From NCBI RefSeq assembly GCF_011064825.1, contig NZ_CP048751.1, positions 1,736,001-1,800,000 of the forward strand: a stretch of 64,000 bases of DNA, read 5' to 3'. A model generated the notes under the pieces. It had not been told where the DNA came from. It saw only the letters and a list, made by a program, of their open reading frames with translations, and did no database searches. This DNA is from Brevundimonas mediterranea (lineage in GTDB: Bacteria; Pseudomonadota; Alphaproteobacteria; Caulobacterales; Caulobacteraceae). Below are positions 15,879 to 25,285 of the stretch, in pieces (position 1 is the stretch's first letter; each line of letters begins with the position of its first letter). The position numbers and the translations under genes were made by a program.

Positions 15879-18098
15879 CTATGAGAGGCGAAGGGCCGGG
15901 ATCCTGTCGGGCTCCAGCGTGCCCAGGGTCTCTCTCGTCTGAACATAGGCGGCCATGATGTGGTAAAAGGAGCTGGCCGGTGCGGGCTCGTCGATGAATT
16001 TGCCCCCTTCCAGCATCTTGTCATGCCAGAGGCCCTGCGGCGTCAGATAGCGCCATAGCGCCCTCTGGGCTCTGGCGGCCTGTTCGAGGCAAAGAGCGCG
16101 CCGGCCGTCGTCGCTGAGCGAGGCCAGGATGAGGGAGGCCTTCAACCATTCTGTCTGGGGCCAGAGGCGCGCGCGCGGGCTTCTTACGCCGCCGTCGATG
16201 TTCATGGCGTCGATGGCGATGCCGCGTTTGAGGTCGACGCCCTTGAGGCCCGCTTCATAGAGCCGCCAGGCGTCGGCGAGGACGGCCGGGTCTGCGCGTT
16301 TTCGGCCGTACCGCGCCATCAGCCAGGCCCATTCGAACTGGTGTCCCGGTTCCACCAGCCGCCCATCGTCGCCCGAAGCGGGGGTCCAATCCTGCTGGAA
16401 GAATTCACGCAAGCAACCGGTGTCCGGGTCGATGAAGCGGGCGCGCGCCAGGGTGACGATGCGGTCGGCGAGCGCGGCCCAGGCCTGGTCTCCGCCGGTC
16501 TCTTCCCAGGCCAGCGCCGCTTCTAGAAGATGCATGTGGGCGTTGGACTGATAGGGATGGCCGCCGTGTTCCGTCAGTCCCCCCTGGCTGTCCGCGCGTT
16601 CCAGCAGAAGGTCGCGCACCGCTGCGGCTTCGACTTCGAGCTGCGGAGCGTGGGTCGCATCGGCGACACAGGCCAGGGCGAAGATCAGGAAGGCCTGATC
16701 ATAGACCGTCGCGGTTTCGTCGAGGGGAGAACCGTCCGCCGCCAGCAGGGTCCGCATCTGGCCGTCAGGTCGAAGATAGGCGGCCCGCAGACGATCCAGG
16801 CCGGTGGCGACCACCGCCTTCCAGGGACCTCGCCAGCCTTGGCGCCCCGCTTCGGCATAGACCTGCAGCTGGCGCGCCTGGACCCGGGCCCGCCGTGATG
16901 TGGCGACGTGGCGTCCGTCCAGTGCGACCACCTCTTCGAAGCCGCCCGTCGAATCCTGACCCAGGCTGGACCAGACAGGAAGGGCAGCCTGTCGGAGCCA
17001 GGTCGTCAGCCGTGCAGCGCCAGCGTCGAGGGTTTCCGGAGCATTGGCGCGGGGGAAGTCGAGATGCTGGGGCGACAGTTTGCGCAACCGCTCCACCACC
17101 TTTTTCACGTCCTGGCTCTTGCGGAGGTCGGTCACCAACACTGCGTCGCGTTCAACGATGATGCCGATGTCCTTGAGGCCGATGGCCGCGACCATCACCC
17201 CGTCGCAGGCTCGAACCAGGCAGCCTTCCGAATCTTCCAGGATGTGCAACCCCACGCTGCCTTCGCCCGACGCATGAACCGAATCCCAGGCGCCGAGATC
17301 CGACCATTCGAAACGAACCGGCAGAACCGAGGCGCGGCTTGTCTTCTCCATGACGGCATAGTCGATGGAAATCTTGGGAGCTGAGGTGAAGCCGGACCCA
17401 AGCAGGACATAGGGGCCGTCGATCTCGGCCTGATCCAGTGCGGTACGGACCGCTTCTCCAACGGCGGCGGCCCGATCCAGGATCTCGCGAACGAGCACGT
17501 CGGCGCGGACGATGAAATTGCCGCTGTTCCAAAGATAGCCTTCGGAAATATACCGTCGAGCGGTCGCTTGATCCGGCTTCTCGACGAAGGCGGAGACTTC
17601 CGACAGAGCTGGGCCGGAGGGGGCGATATAGCCATAGGCCGACGAGGGCTCTGTCGGAACCACGCCCAGGGTGACGATACGCCCGTCCACTGCCGCAGAA
17701 ACAGCCTCTTTCACCGACCGGCGAAACGCTTCGTCGTCAGGAATGTGGTGGTCCGACGCCACGAACAGATTGACGGCGTCGGGCGCACGGCGACGGGTCC
17801 AGAGCGCGGCGGCGGCCATGGCGGCGGCCGAGTCACGCCCTTCAGGTTCGAGCAGGATGACGGCGCTGGCCCCGATCTGCTCCAATTGCTCCAGGATCGT
17901 CTTTCTGTGCGAGACGCCGCCGACCACGACCAACTCGCCGGAGCCGTCTGTCAGGTCGATCACGCGAGCGACCGTCTCCTGAAACAGCGAACGATTTCCA
18001 GCGAGTGGAATGAACTGCTTGGGGCGTGACGGTCGCGACGCAGGCCACAGGCGCGTTCCTGAACCGCCGCACATGATAACCGGGTAGATTGTCGCCAT
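15879..18098 (-). CDS. Fusion: mannose-1-phosphate guanylyltransferase + AGE-family isomerase
   Basis: A 739-residue bifunctional protein. Residues about 1-345 are a mannose-1-phosphate guanylyltransferase: the signature GGSGTRLWPASRPSRPKQF near the start, SDHHIPDD, FVEKPD, WNSGNF and SIDYAVMEK. Residues about 365-735 are an N-acylglucosamine-2-epimerase (AGE) alpha/alpha barrel: YDQAFLIFALACVA, NAHMHLLEAALAWEE, PGHQFEWAWLMARYG and LWPQTEWLKA. The rhizobial (type III) phosphomannose isomerase belongs to the AGE superfamily. The C-terminal half therefore plausibly converts fructose-6-phosphate to mannose-6-phosphate, replacing the cupin-type isomerase usually fused to this enzyme. ATG 18098 was preferred over a TTG two codons upstream. 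It is the first gene of the operon. Confidence 0.9.
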   Translation of the reverse strand: MATIYPVIMCGGSGTRLWPASRPSRPKQFIPLAGNRSLFQETVARVIDLTDGSGELVVVGGVSHRKTILEQLEQIGASAVILLEPEGRDSAAAMAAAALWTRRRAPDAVNLFVASDHHIPDDEAFRRSVKEAVSAAVDGRIVTLGVVPTEPSSAYGYIAPSGPALSEVSAFVEKPDQATARRYISEGYLWNSGNFIVRADVLVREILDRAAAVGEAVRTALDQAEIDGPYVLLGSGFTSAPKISIDYAVMEKTSRASVLPVRFEWSDLGAWDSVHASGEGSVGLHILEDSEGCLVRACDGVMVAAIGLKDIGIIVERDAVLVTDLRKSQDVKKVVERLRKLSPQHLDFPRANAPETLDAGAARLTTWLRQAALPVWSSLGQDSTGGFEEVVALDGRHVATSRRARVQARQLQVYAEAGRQGWRGPWKAVVATGLDRLRAAYLRPDGQMRTLLAADGSPLDETATVYDQAFLIFALACVADATHAPQLEVEAAAVRDLLLERADSQGGLTEHGGHPYQSNAHMHLLEAALAWEETGGDQAWAALADRIVTLARARFIDPDTGCLREFFQQDWTPASGDDGRLVEPGHQFEWAWLMARYGRKRADPAVLADAWRLYEAGLKGVDLKRGIAIDAMNIDGGVRSPRARLWPQTEWLKASLILASLSDDGRRALCLEQAARAQRALWRYLTPQGLWHDKMLEGGKFIDEPAPASSFYHIMAAYVQTRETLGTLEPDRIPALRLS

Positions 18099-18226
18099 GA
18101 TCAACGCCGTGAACTGTCAGGGAGCCCCCCCTATTAGGGGCGCCGCGTCGCGTCGTCACCTTCTTTGCCGACCCGAAGTTGCGATAGGCTAGGGCTGAGT
18201 CACGGGGGTGACGCGTAATCACCAGG

Positions 18227-18688
18227 TTACAACGGCAGCACCGTCGTCGACTTCACCTCCTCCAGCACCGCATAGGTCCGGGTCTCGCGCACCCCCGGCA
18301 TCCGCACCAGGACGTCGCCGAGGAAGGCGCGATAGGCGTCCATGTCGCCGACCCGGGCCTTGATCAGATAGTCGAAGCCGCCGGCGACCATATGGCATTC
18401 CAGCACCTCGGGCTGGCTGCGGACGGCGGCGGCGAAGGCTTCGAAGACGTCGCCGGTGGTGCGGTCCAGTAGGACCTCGACGAAGATCAGCAGGTCGCGG
18501 CCGACCTTGGCGGGGTCGATCATGGCGGCGTAGCCGGTGATGATCTTCTTTTCGCGCAGGCGCCGGACCCGTTCGAAACAGGCGGCGGGCGACAGGTTGC
18601 ACTGCCGCGCCAGCTCGGCGTTGGACAGCCGGCCGTCGGTTTGCAGCACGCGCAGAATGCGACGGTCGACGGCGTCTATATCGATCAT
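18227..18688 (-). CDS. putR: Lrp/AsnC-type regulator, probable PutR
   Basis: A 153-residue Lrp/AsnC protein. The N-terminal winged helix (5-60) has DRRILRVLQTDGRLSNAELA, then LSPAACFERVRRLREKKII. The C-terminal RAM ligand-binding domain (70-150) has VLECHMVAGGFDYLIKARVGD. It is divergent from putA with 109 bases between the starts. This is the classic alphaproteobacterial arrangement in which the regulator (PutR) activates putA in response to proline. That role is by family and position. Palindromes in the gap are candidate binding sites. Confidence 0.88.
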   Translation of the reverse strand: MIDIDAVDRRILRVLQTDGRLSNAELARQCNLSPAACFERVRRLREKKIITGYAAMIDPAKVGRDLLIFVEVLLDRTTGDVFEAFAAAVRSQPEVLECHMVAGGFDYLIKARVGDMDAYRAFLGDVLVRMPGVRETRTYAVLEEVKSTTVLPL

Positions 18689-18729
18689 CGGAAATCAGGA
18701 CCCCAAACCGAACGATCTTCGGCCTGATC

Positions 18730-18790
18730 TCGTATCATACGAAGCACCTTCAATGAACTCCGGCCTATACGGCGGAAATCCACAGGATTT
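18730..18790. promoter_or_regulatory. Palindromes in the putR-putA control region
   Basis: The 109-base gap between divergent putR and putA has two perfect inverted repeats. TCGTATCATACGA at 18730-18742 is a 13-base palindrome of the size bound by Lrp-family dimers. AAATCCACAGGATTT at 18776-18790 has 6-base arms and includes the probable Shine-Dalgarno (AGGA) for putA at 18798. The first is a candidate PutR operator. The second could be a further site, or a hairpin that hides the ribosome binding site. Confidence 0.5.
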
Positions 18791-18797
18791 GTCGCCG

Positions 18798-21700
18798 ATG
18801 ACCACCCCCGCCTTCACGCCTTCGAGCCTGGCCGCCTGGGACGGTCTGGACGCGCATAAGTTCCGCGATGAGCGTGAAGCCGTCGCCGCCAACCTGGCCC
18901 GCATGCCACTGGACGCCGCTGAGCGCGCCGCCGTGGTCGCGGAAGCCACCGCCCTGGTCGAACACGCCCGCCGCAGTCAGAAGAAACAGGGGGTGGTGGA
19001 AAGCTTCCTGCAGCAGTTCAGCCTTGGCACCCGCGAGGGTCTGGCCTTGATGTGCCTCGCCGAAGCCCTGCTGCGCGTGCCGGACGAGGAAACCCGCGAC
19101 CGTCTGATCGCCGAGAAGATCGGCTCGGCCGATTGGGCCAGCCATCTGGGCCAGTCCGACAGCCTGTTCGTCAACGCCTCGACCTGGGGCCTGATGCTGA
19201 CCGGCAAGCTGGTCGATGTGGACGACGAGGCGCGCAGCGACCTGCCCGGCTTCCTGAAGCGGATCGCCGGGCGACTGGGCGAGCCGGTCATCCGCCAGGC
19301 GGTGGCCACAGCCGTCAAGATCATGGGCGAACAGTTCGTCGTCGGCCGCACCATCCAGGGCGCGCTGAAGCGGTCGAACAAGGAAGGCTGGCTGTGCAGC
19401 TTCGACATGCTGGGCGAGGGCGCCCGCACCGTCGCCGACGCTGACCGCTACGAGAAGATCTACGCCGACGCCATCGAGGCCGTCGGCAAGACGTCGAAAG
19501 GCCAAGGCCCCGAGCACGGTCACGGCGTGTCGGTGAAACTGTCGGCCCTGTCACCCCGCTATGAGGCGACGCACGAGGACGACGTGTGGGCGACCCTGTA
19601 TCCCCGTATCCTGCGCCTGGCCCAGATCGCGGCAAAGTACGACATCAACTATACGATGGACGCCGAAGAGGCGGACCGTCTGGCCCTGTCGCTGAAACTG
19701 CTGGACCGGCTGGCGCACGAGCCCAGCCTGGGCGGCTGGACCGGCCTGGGTCTGGCGGTTCAGGCCTATCAGAAGCGTGGGCTGGAAACGATCGAACGGG
19801 TCGCCGACCTGGCCCGTCGTTCGGGTCGTCGGCTTATGGTGCGGCTGGTCAAGGGTGCCTATTGGGACACCGAAATCAAGCGCGCCCAGGTGTTCGGTCG
19901 CACCGACTATCCGGTCTTCACCACCAAGGCGGCGACCGACCTGAACTATCTCGTCTGCGCCAGGGCCATGATCGAGGCCTCGCCGGCGATCTACAGCCAG
20001 TTCGCCAGTCACAACGCCCACACCCTGGCCGCCGTGCGCCGCATGGCCCGCGACCGAGGCGTCACGGTCGAACACCAACGCCTGCACGGCATGGGCGAAG
20101 CCCTGTACGACGCGGCGCAAGAGGCCTGGTCGGACGAGACCGTCATCGTGCGCGCCTACGCCCCCGTGGGAGGGCACGAGGAACTTCTGCCCTATCTTGT
20201 TCGGCGCCTGTTGGAAAACGGGGCCAACTCCTCCTTCGTCCACGCCTTGCTGGACGAGCGCGTGCCCGCCTCGGCCGTCGCGGCCGATCCCATCTCCTTG
20301 GTCGAGCAGGCGCCCGACCGTCACCCCAAGATTCCGGTTCCCAAAGACATGTACGGCGATCGTCAGAACTCCCTCGGCCGCGATTATTCGCAAGCCGCCG
20401 ACCGAGACGCCCACGCCCGCGCGCTGGAGGGGGTCGACCGTGAGAAGCTGACGTCCGGCCCGATCATCGGCGGCAAGCTGCGCGCCGGAATCGACGCTCA
20501 GGCAGTAGCCAATCCGTTCGACCGGTCGCAGGTGCTGGGCCATGTCTCGGAAGCCGAGACGACCGACATCGACGCCGCCGTCGAAGCCGCAGCCAACGCC
20601 CAGGTTCAATGGGACCGTCAAGGCGGCGCCAAACGCGCCGTCGTCCTGCGCGCCATGGCCGATGCGCTGGAGGCCGATCTGGACCGTCTGGTCGCCCTGC
20701 TCAGCCGCGAGGCGGGCAAGACCCTGAACGACGGCGTCGCCGAGGTGCGTGAGGCCGCCGACTTCTGCCGCTACTACGCTGTGCTGGCCGAACGTGATTT
20801 CACCGCCCCCGAAACCCTGAAGGGTCCGACAGGCGAAACCAACCAGCTGTTCCTGCACGGACGCGGCGTCTTCGCCTGCATCAGCCCGTGGAACTTCCCC
20901 CTGGCCATCTTCACCGGCCAGATCGCCGCCGCCCTGGCCGCCGGCAATGCGGTTTTGGCCAAGCCGGCCGAACAGACCCCCCTGATCGCCGCCGAGGCCG
21001 TGCGCCTGTATCAAAAGGCCGGTCTGAACCCGGACCTGCTTGCCCTGGTTCCCGGACGCGGCGAGACGGTCGGCGTAGCCCTGGTCACCCACCCCGGAAT
21101 CGACGGCGTGGCCTTCACCGGCGGCACCGACACGGCCGCGGCCATCAACCGCTCGATAGCCGCCCGCCCCGCCGCCATCATCCCCTTCATCGCCGAGACC
21201 GGCGGCCTGAACGGCATGTTCATCGACACCACGGCGCTGAAGGAACAGGTGATCGACGATGTGATCCAGTCCGCCTTCGGCTCGGCCGGCCAGCGCTGCT
21301 CGGCCCTGCGCGTCCTCTATGTGCCCAAGGATTCGGCTGACGCCCTGATCGAGGGCCTGAAGGGCGCGCTGGCGGTCCAGACCGTCGGCGATCCCGCCGA
21401 TCCAAAGACCGACATCGGCCCCGTCATCGACCCGGAATCCCGCCGCGCCTTGGAAACTCACGTCGAGCGCCTGTCGAAGGAGGCGAAGATCATCGCCCGC
21501 GCCGGCCTGCCGCTGCGCGCCGAAAAAGGCGATCTGTTCGCCCCCACCATCGCCGAAATCCCCACGCCCGACTTCCTGGAACGCGAGGTGTTCGGGCCGA
21601 TCCTGCATATCTATCGCTACAACTCGGCCGATCTAAAAACCGTCGCCGGCAAGCTCGCCGCCCGCGGCTACGGCCTGACGCTTGGCGTCCACAGCCGGAT

Positions 21701-21929
21701 CGAAGCCTTCGCCACCGAAGTGATCGACCTGGTTCCGGCCGGCAATGTCTACGTCAACCGCTCGATCACGGGCGCCGTCGTCGGCGTGCAGCCGTTCGGA
21801 GGGGAGGGCCTGTCGGGCACGGGGCCGAAGGCCGGCGGACCTAACAGCCTGATCCGCTACGCGGCCGAAAAGGCGATCAGCGTTAACATCGCCGCGCAGG
21901 GCGGGGATCCGGCGCTGTTGAACCTGTAG
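18798..21929 (+). CDS. putA: Bifunctional proline dehydrogenase / P5C dehydrogenase
   Basis: Oxidises proline to glutamate: an FAD proline dehydrogenase domain followed by an NAD-dependent 1-pyrroline-5-carboxylate dehydrogenase, with channelling between them. 1043 residues from ATG 18798, which has AGGA upstream; an in-frame ATG at 18753 would add 15 residues. The arm and PRODH domain (about 60-500) includes EHGHGVSVKLSALSPRYEA, NYTMDAEEADRL and RLVKGAYWDTEIKRAQ. The ALDH domain (about 530-1005) includes FACISPWNFPLAIFTGQ, FIAETGG and GSAGQRCSALRVL, with the catalytic Cys near 834. No N-terminal ribbon-helix-helix is present, so it is not a self-regulating PutA; this fits a separate PutR. 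Confidence 0.96.
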   Translation: MTTPAFTPSSLAAWDGLDAHKFRDEREAVAANLARMPLDAAERAAVVAEATALVEHARRSQKKQGVVESFLQQFSLGTREGLALMCLAEALLRVPDEETRDRLIAEKIGSADWASHLGQSDSLFVNASTWGLMLTGKLVDVDDEARSDLPGFLKRIAGRLGEPVIRQAVATAVKIMGEQFVVGRTIQGALKRSNKEGWLCSFDMLGEGARTVADADRYEKIYADAIEAVGKTSKGQGPEHGHGVSVKLSALSPRYEATHEDDVWATLYPRILRLAQIAAKYDINYTMDAEEADRLALSLKLLDRLAHEPSLGGWTGLGLAVQAYQKRGLETIERVADLARRSGRRLMVRLVKGAYWDTEIKRAQVFGRTDYPVFTTKAATDLNYLVCARAMIEASPAIYSQFASHNAHTLAAVRRMARDRGVTVEHQRLHGMGEALYDAAQEAWSDETVIVRAYAPVGGHEELLPYLVRRLLENGANSSFVHALLDERVPASAVAADPISLVEQAPDRHPKIPVPKDMYGDRQNSLGRDYSQAADRDAHARALEGVDREKLTSGPIIGGKLRAGIDAQAVANPFDRSQVLGHVSEAETTDIDAAVEAAANAQVQWDRQGGAKRAVVLRAMADALEADLDRLVALLSREAGKTLNDGVAEVREAADFCRYYAVLAERDFTAPETLKGPTGETNQLFLHGRGVFACISPWNFPLAIFTGQIAAALAAGNAVLAKPAEQTPLIAAEAVRLYQKAGLNPDLLALVPGRGETVGVALVTHPGIDGVAFTGGTDTAAAINRSIAARPAAIIPFIAETGGLNGMFIDTTALKEQVIDDVIQSAFGSAGQRCSALRVLYVPKDSADALIEGLKGALAVQTVGDPADPKTDIGPVIDPESRRALETHVERLSKEAKIIARAGLPLRAEKGDLFAPTIAEIPTPDFLEREVFGPILHIYRYNSADLKTVAGKLAARGYGLTLGVHSRIEAFATEVIDLVPAGNVYVNRSITGAVVGVQPFGGEGLSGTGPKAGGPNSLIRYAAEKAISVNIAAQGGDPALLNL

Positions 21930-22000
21930 CACTCGTTATTTAGCAAGGTGGCGCGCCCGGCGGTTCTGGCAGGTTGCGGTAAATAGTCTAAGGAAGACGA

Positions 22001-23311
22001 ATGAAGCGCATCTGTATCGACGGCTACAATCTCTCACTGTCCAGAGGGACTGGGATCGCCACCTACGGGAGAAATTTGCTGATCAATGCACGTGAACTCG
22101 GTTACGGCACCGAGGTTCTCTATGGGCCTGCAGCCCCGCGAAATCGCAGCAATGTTCTGAACGAGGCTGCGCTTGTCGACGCGGAGCGACCGCCCAGGAA
22201 GTTGAGCCGCAAGGAAAAGATCAGCCGCTTCAAGGGCGCGCTAACCTCCAGGTTTGGCCGGGTTGCGCATTCGATACAGCCCTCGGGTGAAGTGATCTGG
22301 CCGTCACGCGGCGGAGGGCGCCCGGCGGCGGATCGCTTCTGGGCTGCTCCGGAATTATTTGCCCACGCCAGTCGTAGTTTGCAAGTCTATGGCGCGACGA
22401 CGCCCGTCGTGTTTGAGGGTTCGTCCGAAGTCCCGCCGCCTGACGTGATGCACTGGACGGCTCCCTTGCCTGTCTACTCGAAGAAGACGGCAAATATTTA
22501 TACCTTCCATGATCTCATACCCCTGAGATTGCCTCATACAACCTTAGACGACAAAAGCGTCTTCATGGCCTTGTGTGAGAACGCCATAAAGAGAGCGGAT
22601 CATATTGCAGTTGTTTCCGAGACTACGCGTCAGGATGTCATGAGAATATTGAATGTGCCAGAAGACCGGGTCACCAACACCTACCAGTCCGTCTCTCTGC
22701 CGAAATCTTTGATTGAACGCCTCGAACGCGACGTTGTTATGGAGCTGGAAGGAATATTCGATCTAGGATGGAAAGAATATTTTCTTTATTTTGGCGCTAT
22801 TGAACCCAAGAAAAATTTGGGGCGGATTATTGAAGCCTATTTGAGTTCCGGCGTGAAAACGCCCCTGATCATCATCGGGGGACGGGCCTGGCTCGATGAA
22901 GGCGAAACGGCGCTTCTCAATCAAGTCAAACGTGACGGCGGTCCGAACGCTGATCGTATCCGCCAGTATGAGTTCATGAGTTTTCCTATGCTGGTCAGCC
23001 TGATCAGGGGGGCGAAGGCGGTTTTGTTCCCCTCCCTGTACGAGGGATTCGGCCTTCCGGTGCTGGAAGCCATGCGCTTGTCGACGGCTGCGCTGACATC
23101 CACCGGCGGGGCTCTGCCCGAAGTCGCGGGGGATGCCGCATTGATTGTGGACCCCTATGATGTGCCCAGCATCACGCGCGGCATCCAGGCGCTCGATGCC
23201 GATGAAGCGCTTCGCACAGAACTAGTCGCCAAGGGGCTTCTGCAGGCCGCACGCTTCACACCGGAAGCATATCAGCAACGGCTGAGCGAGCTTTACGCCA
23301 AGGTGCTCTGA
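22001..23311 (+). CDS. Glycosyltransferase family 4 (GT-B)
   Basis: A 436-residue glycosyltransferase. It opens MKRICIDGYNLSLSRGTGIA, then TYGRNLL. Mid-protein NIYTFHDLIPLRLPHTTLD (the DLIP signature) and ADHIAVVSETTRQDV are typical of polysaccharide GT4 enzymes. The C-terminal half has YFLYFGAIEPKKNLGRIIEA, then AVLFPSLYEGFGLPVLEAM with the E-x7-E donor motif, and GGALPEVAGDAALIV. Residues 60-130 are long and variable. The ATG has AAGGAAG upstream. It is the first gene of the polysaccharide island; base composition drops here compared with putA. Its 3' end overlaps the convergent epimerase gene by 19 bases. Donor and acceptor unknown. Confidence 0.9.
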   Translation: MKRICIDGYNLSLSRGTGIATYGRNLLINARELGYGTEVLYGPAAPRNRSNVLNEAALVDAERPPRKLSRKEKISRFKGALTSRFGRVAHSIQPSGEVIWPSRGGGRPAADRFWAAPELFAHASRSLQVYGATTPVVFEGSSEVPPPDVMHWTAPLPVYSKKTANIYTFHDLIPLRLPHTTLDDKSVFMALCENAIKRADHIAVVSETTRQDVMRILNVPEDRVTNTYQSVSLPKSLIERLERDVVMELEGIFDLGWKEYFLYFGAIEPKKNLGRIIEAYLSSGVKTPLIIIGGRAWLDEGETALLNQVKRDGGPNADRIRQYEFMSFPMLVSLIRGAKAVLFPSLYEGFGLPVLEAMRLSTAALTSTGGALPEVAGDAALIVDPYDVPSITRGIQALDADEALRTELVAKGLLQAARFTPEAYQQRLSELYAKVL

Positions 23312-24177
23312 CCCTGAAGAATGGCTGCGACGCCCGTCCGGAAATGAATGTTCGGCTTCCAACCCGGCAAGCGGTCATAAGGCGGCGCGAACCGCATGAT
23401 TTCCCTCGGACGATAGGGCAGCGTTGGCATGACTTCGGGTAAGGCGAGACCAGCCGCCTGGGCGACGATCCCCGGAACATCGCGCAAGATCAGCACCTCG
23501 TCGCCATAGACAGTGAATATGTTCGAGTCGCTGTCCGACCAGGCGGAATCAGAGAACAAGGCGGTACGGACGGCCTCGACCGCGTCATCGACATGGAGGA
23601 AGCATATTTCTTGCTCCCCCTTGCTCATGGTCATTGCTTCGCCCGACTGGATGCTTCGTATCAAGGCCGGAAGGAATCTTTGATGGGCTTGGCCGGGGCC
23701 GTACACGTCATAGAAGCAGAGGGAACATACCTCCAGAAGTTCGGCTTGGTGAAAGAAGGTTAGGAGATCTTCAGTCGCGCGTTTCGTCGCCGCATAAAAG
23801 GTTTGGGGGGAATACTCGTCTGGACGGGAGAAGGTCGAGAAGGTTGAGATATTGACGAAGCGTTTGACTTTCGCCTCGATGCAAGCGTTCACGAAATGCA
23901 TCGGAAACGTCACATTGGAGGCGACCAGGGCATCGACGTCCGCCGGCGAATGTCCTTTCCGAACATCTGCCGCCAGGTGCACGGCGTAATCCGGCCGCCA
24001 AGCCAGCAGATCGCGGGCCAGTCCCTGCGATTCCCCTTCATAGAGGATCCGAGCCGGGCCGGCCTCTGTGACGCCGGAGCTGCGGGAAATTACCGCCACC
24101 TCATGTCCGGCCGCCATCAACGCCGACGTCAGGCGTGCGCCGACATAGCCCGTGCCTCCGCTGATGACGATCCGCAT
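23293..24177 (-). CDS. NAD-dependent epimerase/reductase (extended SDR)
   Basis: A 294-residue extended short-chain dehydrogenase. ATG 24177 starts MRIVISGGTGYVGARLTSAL with the cofactor-binding GGTGYVG; a longer frame to 24255 overlaps rfbG and is not needed. NISTFSTF (Ser), and TFYAATKRATEDL with the Y-x-x-x-K pair, form the active site. VYGPGQ is also present. It directly follows rfbG, whose stop is one base away, so it probably reduces or epimerises CDP-4-keto-6-deoxyglucose to a final CDP-deoxysugar. The exact product (abequose, paratose or a 6-deoxyhexose type) cannot be read from the sequence; no RfbH-like 3-dehydrase is in the window. Confidence 0.85.
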   Translation of the reverse strand: MRIVISGGTGYVGARLTSALMAAGHEVAVISRSSGVTEAGPARILYEGESQGLARDLLAWRPDYAVHLAADVRKGHSPADVDALVASNVTFPMHFVNACIEAKVKRFVNISTFSTFSRPDEYSPQTFYAATKRATEDLLTFFHQAELLEVCSLCFYDVYGPGQAHQRFLPALIRSIQSGEAMTMSKGEQEICFLHVDDAVEAVRTALFSDSAWSDSDSNIFTVYGDEVLILRDVPGIVAQAAGLALPEVMPTLPYRPREIMRFAPPYDRLPGWKPNIHFRTGVAAILQGQSTLA

Positions 24178-24178
24178 C

Positions 24179-25243
24179 TCAGATGTCCTTGAGCAAATTG
24201 GCGACGTATCCGGCGGAGTAGGCGAACATGTCTTCTCCCTTAGCCTGGCGATCATACCATTCCGCCGTGTCCTTGAGGGATTGGTTTAGCGACTGGCTGG
24301 TGCGCCAGCCGAGTCGTTCGTTGGCCTTGGCGGGGTCGATTAACAACAGGCCTGCTTCCTTACCGAATGTGGCCTTGGCGTCGACGATGACCGAGCCCCG
24401 GCCAAGGGCCGCGACCATGGAGTCGCAGATTTCCTGAACCGTGCGGGTCTCGCCCGATGCGAAGTTCCAGGAGCCCCGATACCGGCCAGCATCGGTGTCG
24501 AGAGCGGCCGCCAACTGCATATAGCCGACCAGAATATCGAGTACATAGGTCCAGGGGCGCACAGCTTCCGGCATTCGAATCGTCACCGAACCGCCGTTCA
24601 GTAGATCGCGCATGCAGTCGGGGACCAGGCGATTCGGCGACCAGTCTCCTCCGCCGAACACATTGCCTGCCCGCCCCGAAGCGATCGCTGCGTCGGCCGA
24701 GTTGAAATAGGATGTCTGGTATGAGTGATAGATCAGCTCTGCGGCGCCCTTTGAGGCCGAGTAAGGATCGTCGCCCCCCATTTCCTCATCCTCGCCGTAG
24801 GGCTCGAGGCGTTCTTTATTCTTATAGCATTTGTCGCTGGTCACAATCACGGAAGTGACTGCTGAATCCGAGGTACGCACCAACTCACAGGCGTTCGCCA
24901 CACCGATGACATTGGTCGTCACCGTGTCCAGAGGGTCGCGATAGGAGACCGAGACGATGGCCTGGGCAGCCAGATGGAAGAGAAAGTCCGGACGCGTCTC
25001 ATCGATGACCTCGCGATAGGTTTCGATGGACCGGACATCTCCGATGGCGGACGCGGGATTGACGAGATGCGAACTGACCTTCAGCGCGTAATAGGCGTGC
25101 AGGTCGTTTTCCGGCTCCGAAATGGACAGACCGGCAACCTCGGCTCCCATCTGGCGCAGCATGAACACCAGCCAGGATCCCTTGAAGCCCGTATGGCCAG
25201 TTACGAGCACGCGTTTGCCGCGGAAAACTTGGGTCAGTGACAC
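24179..25243 (-). CDS. rfbG: CDP-glucose 4,6-dehydratase
   Basis: Dehydrates CDP-glucose to CDP-4-keto-6-deoxyglucose, the precursor of several CDP-deoxysugars. The 354-residue extended SDR has VLVTGHTGFKGSWLVFML at the NAD site, FHLAAQAIVSVSYRDPLDT and VIVTSDKCYKN. DPYSASKGAAELIYHSYQ carries the Y-x-x-x-K catalytic pair, and RAGNVFGGGDWSPNRLVPD is also present; this combination is specific to RfbG. The start is a GTG at 25243 with AAGGA seven bases upstream. It sits between the epimerase and a methyltransferase on the minus strand, with rfbF, which makes its substrate, 2.8 kb upstream. Confidence 0.95.
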   Translation of the reverse strand: MSLTQVFRGKRVLVTGHTGFKGSWLVFMLRQMGAEVAGLSISEPENDLHAYYALKVSSHLVNPASAIGDVRSIETYREVIDETRPDFLFHLAAQAIVSVSYRDPLDTVTTNVIGVANACELVRTSDSAVTSVIVTSDKCYKNKERLEPYGEDEEMGGDDPYSASKGAAELIYHSYQTSYFNSADAAIASGRAGNVFGGGDWSPNRLVPDCMRDLLNGGSVTIRMPEAVRPWTYVLDILVGYMQLAAALDTDAGRYRGSWNFASGETRTVQEICDSMVAALGRGSVIVDAKATFGKEAGLLLIDPAKANERLGWRTSQSLNQSLKDTAEWYDRQAKGEDMFAYSAGYVANLLKDI

Positions 25244-25285
25244 GGATGAATCCTTTTGAGGTGCAATCGAGGAAGGCCCTCGGGC

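Noticed and set aside
15879..18098. Type II PMI/GMP with a cupin isomerase domain
   Set aside because: The C-terminal half has alpha/alpha-barrel AGE motifs (NAHMHLLEA, HQFEWAWLM) and no cupin QxHxHR...E pattern.
19551..21608. Minus-strand frame of 685 codons inside putA
   Set aside because: Antisense to an intact, well-recognised PutA; no motifs of its own.
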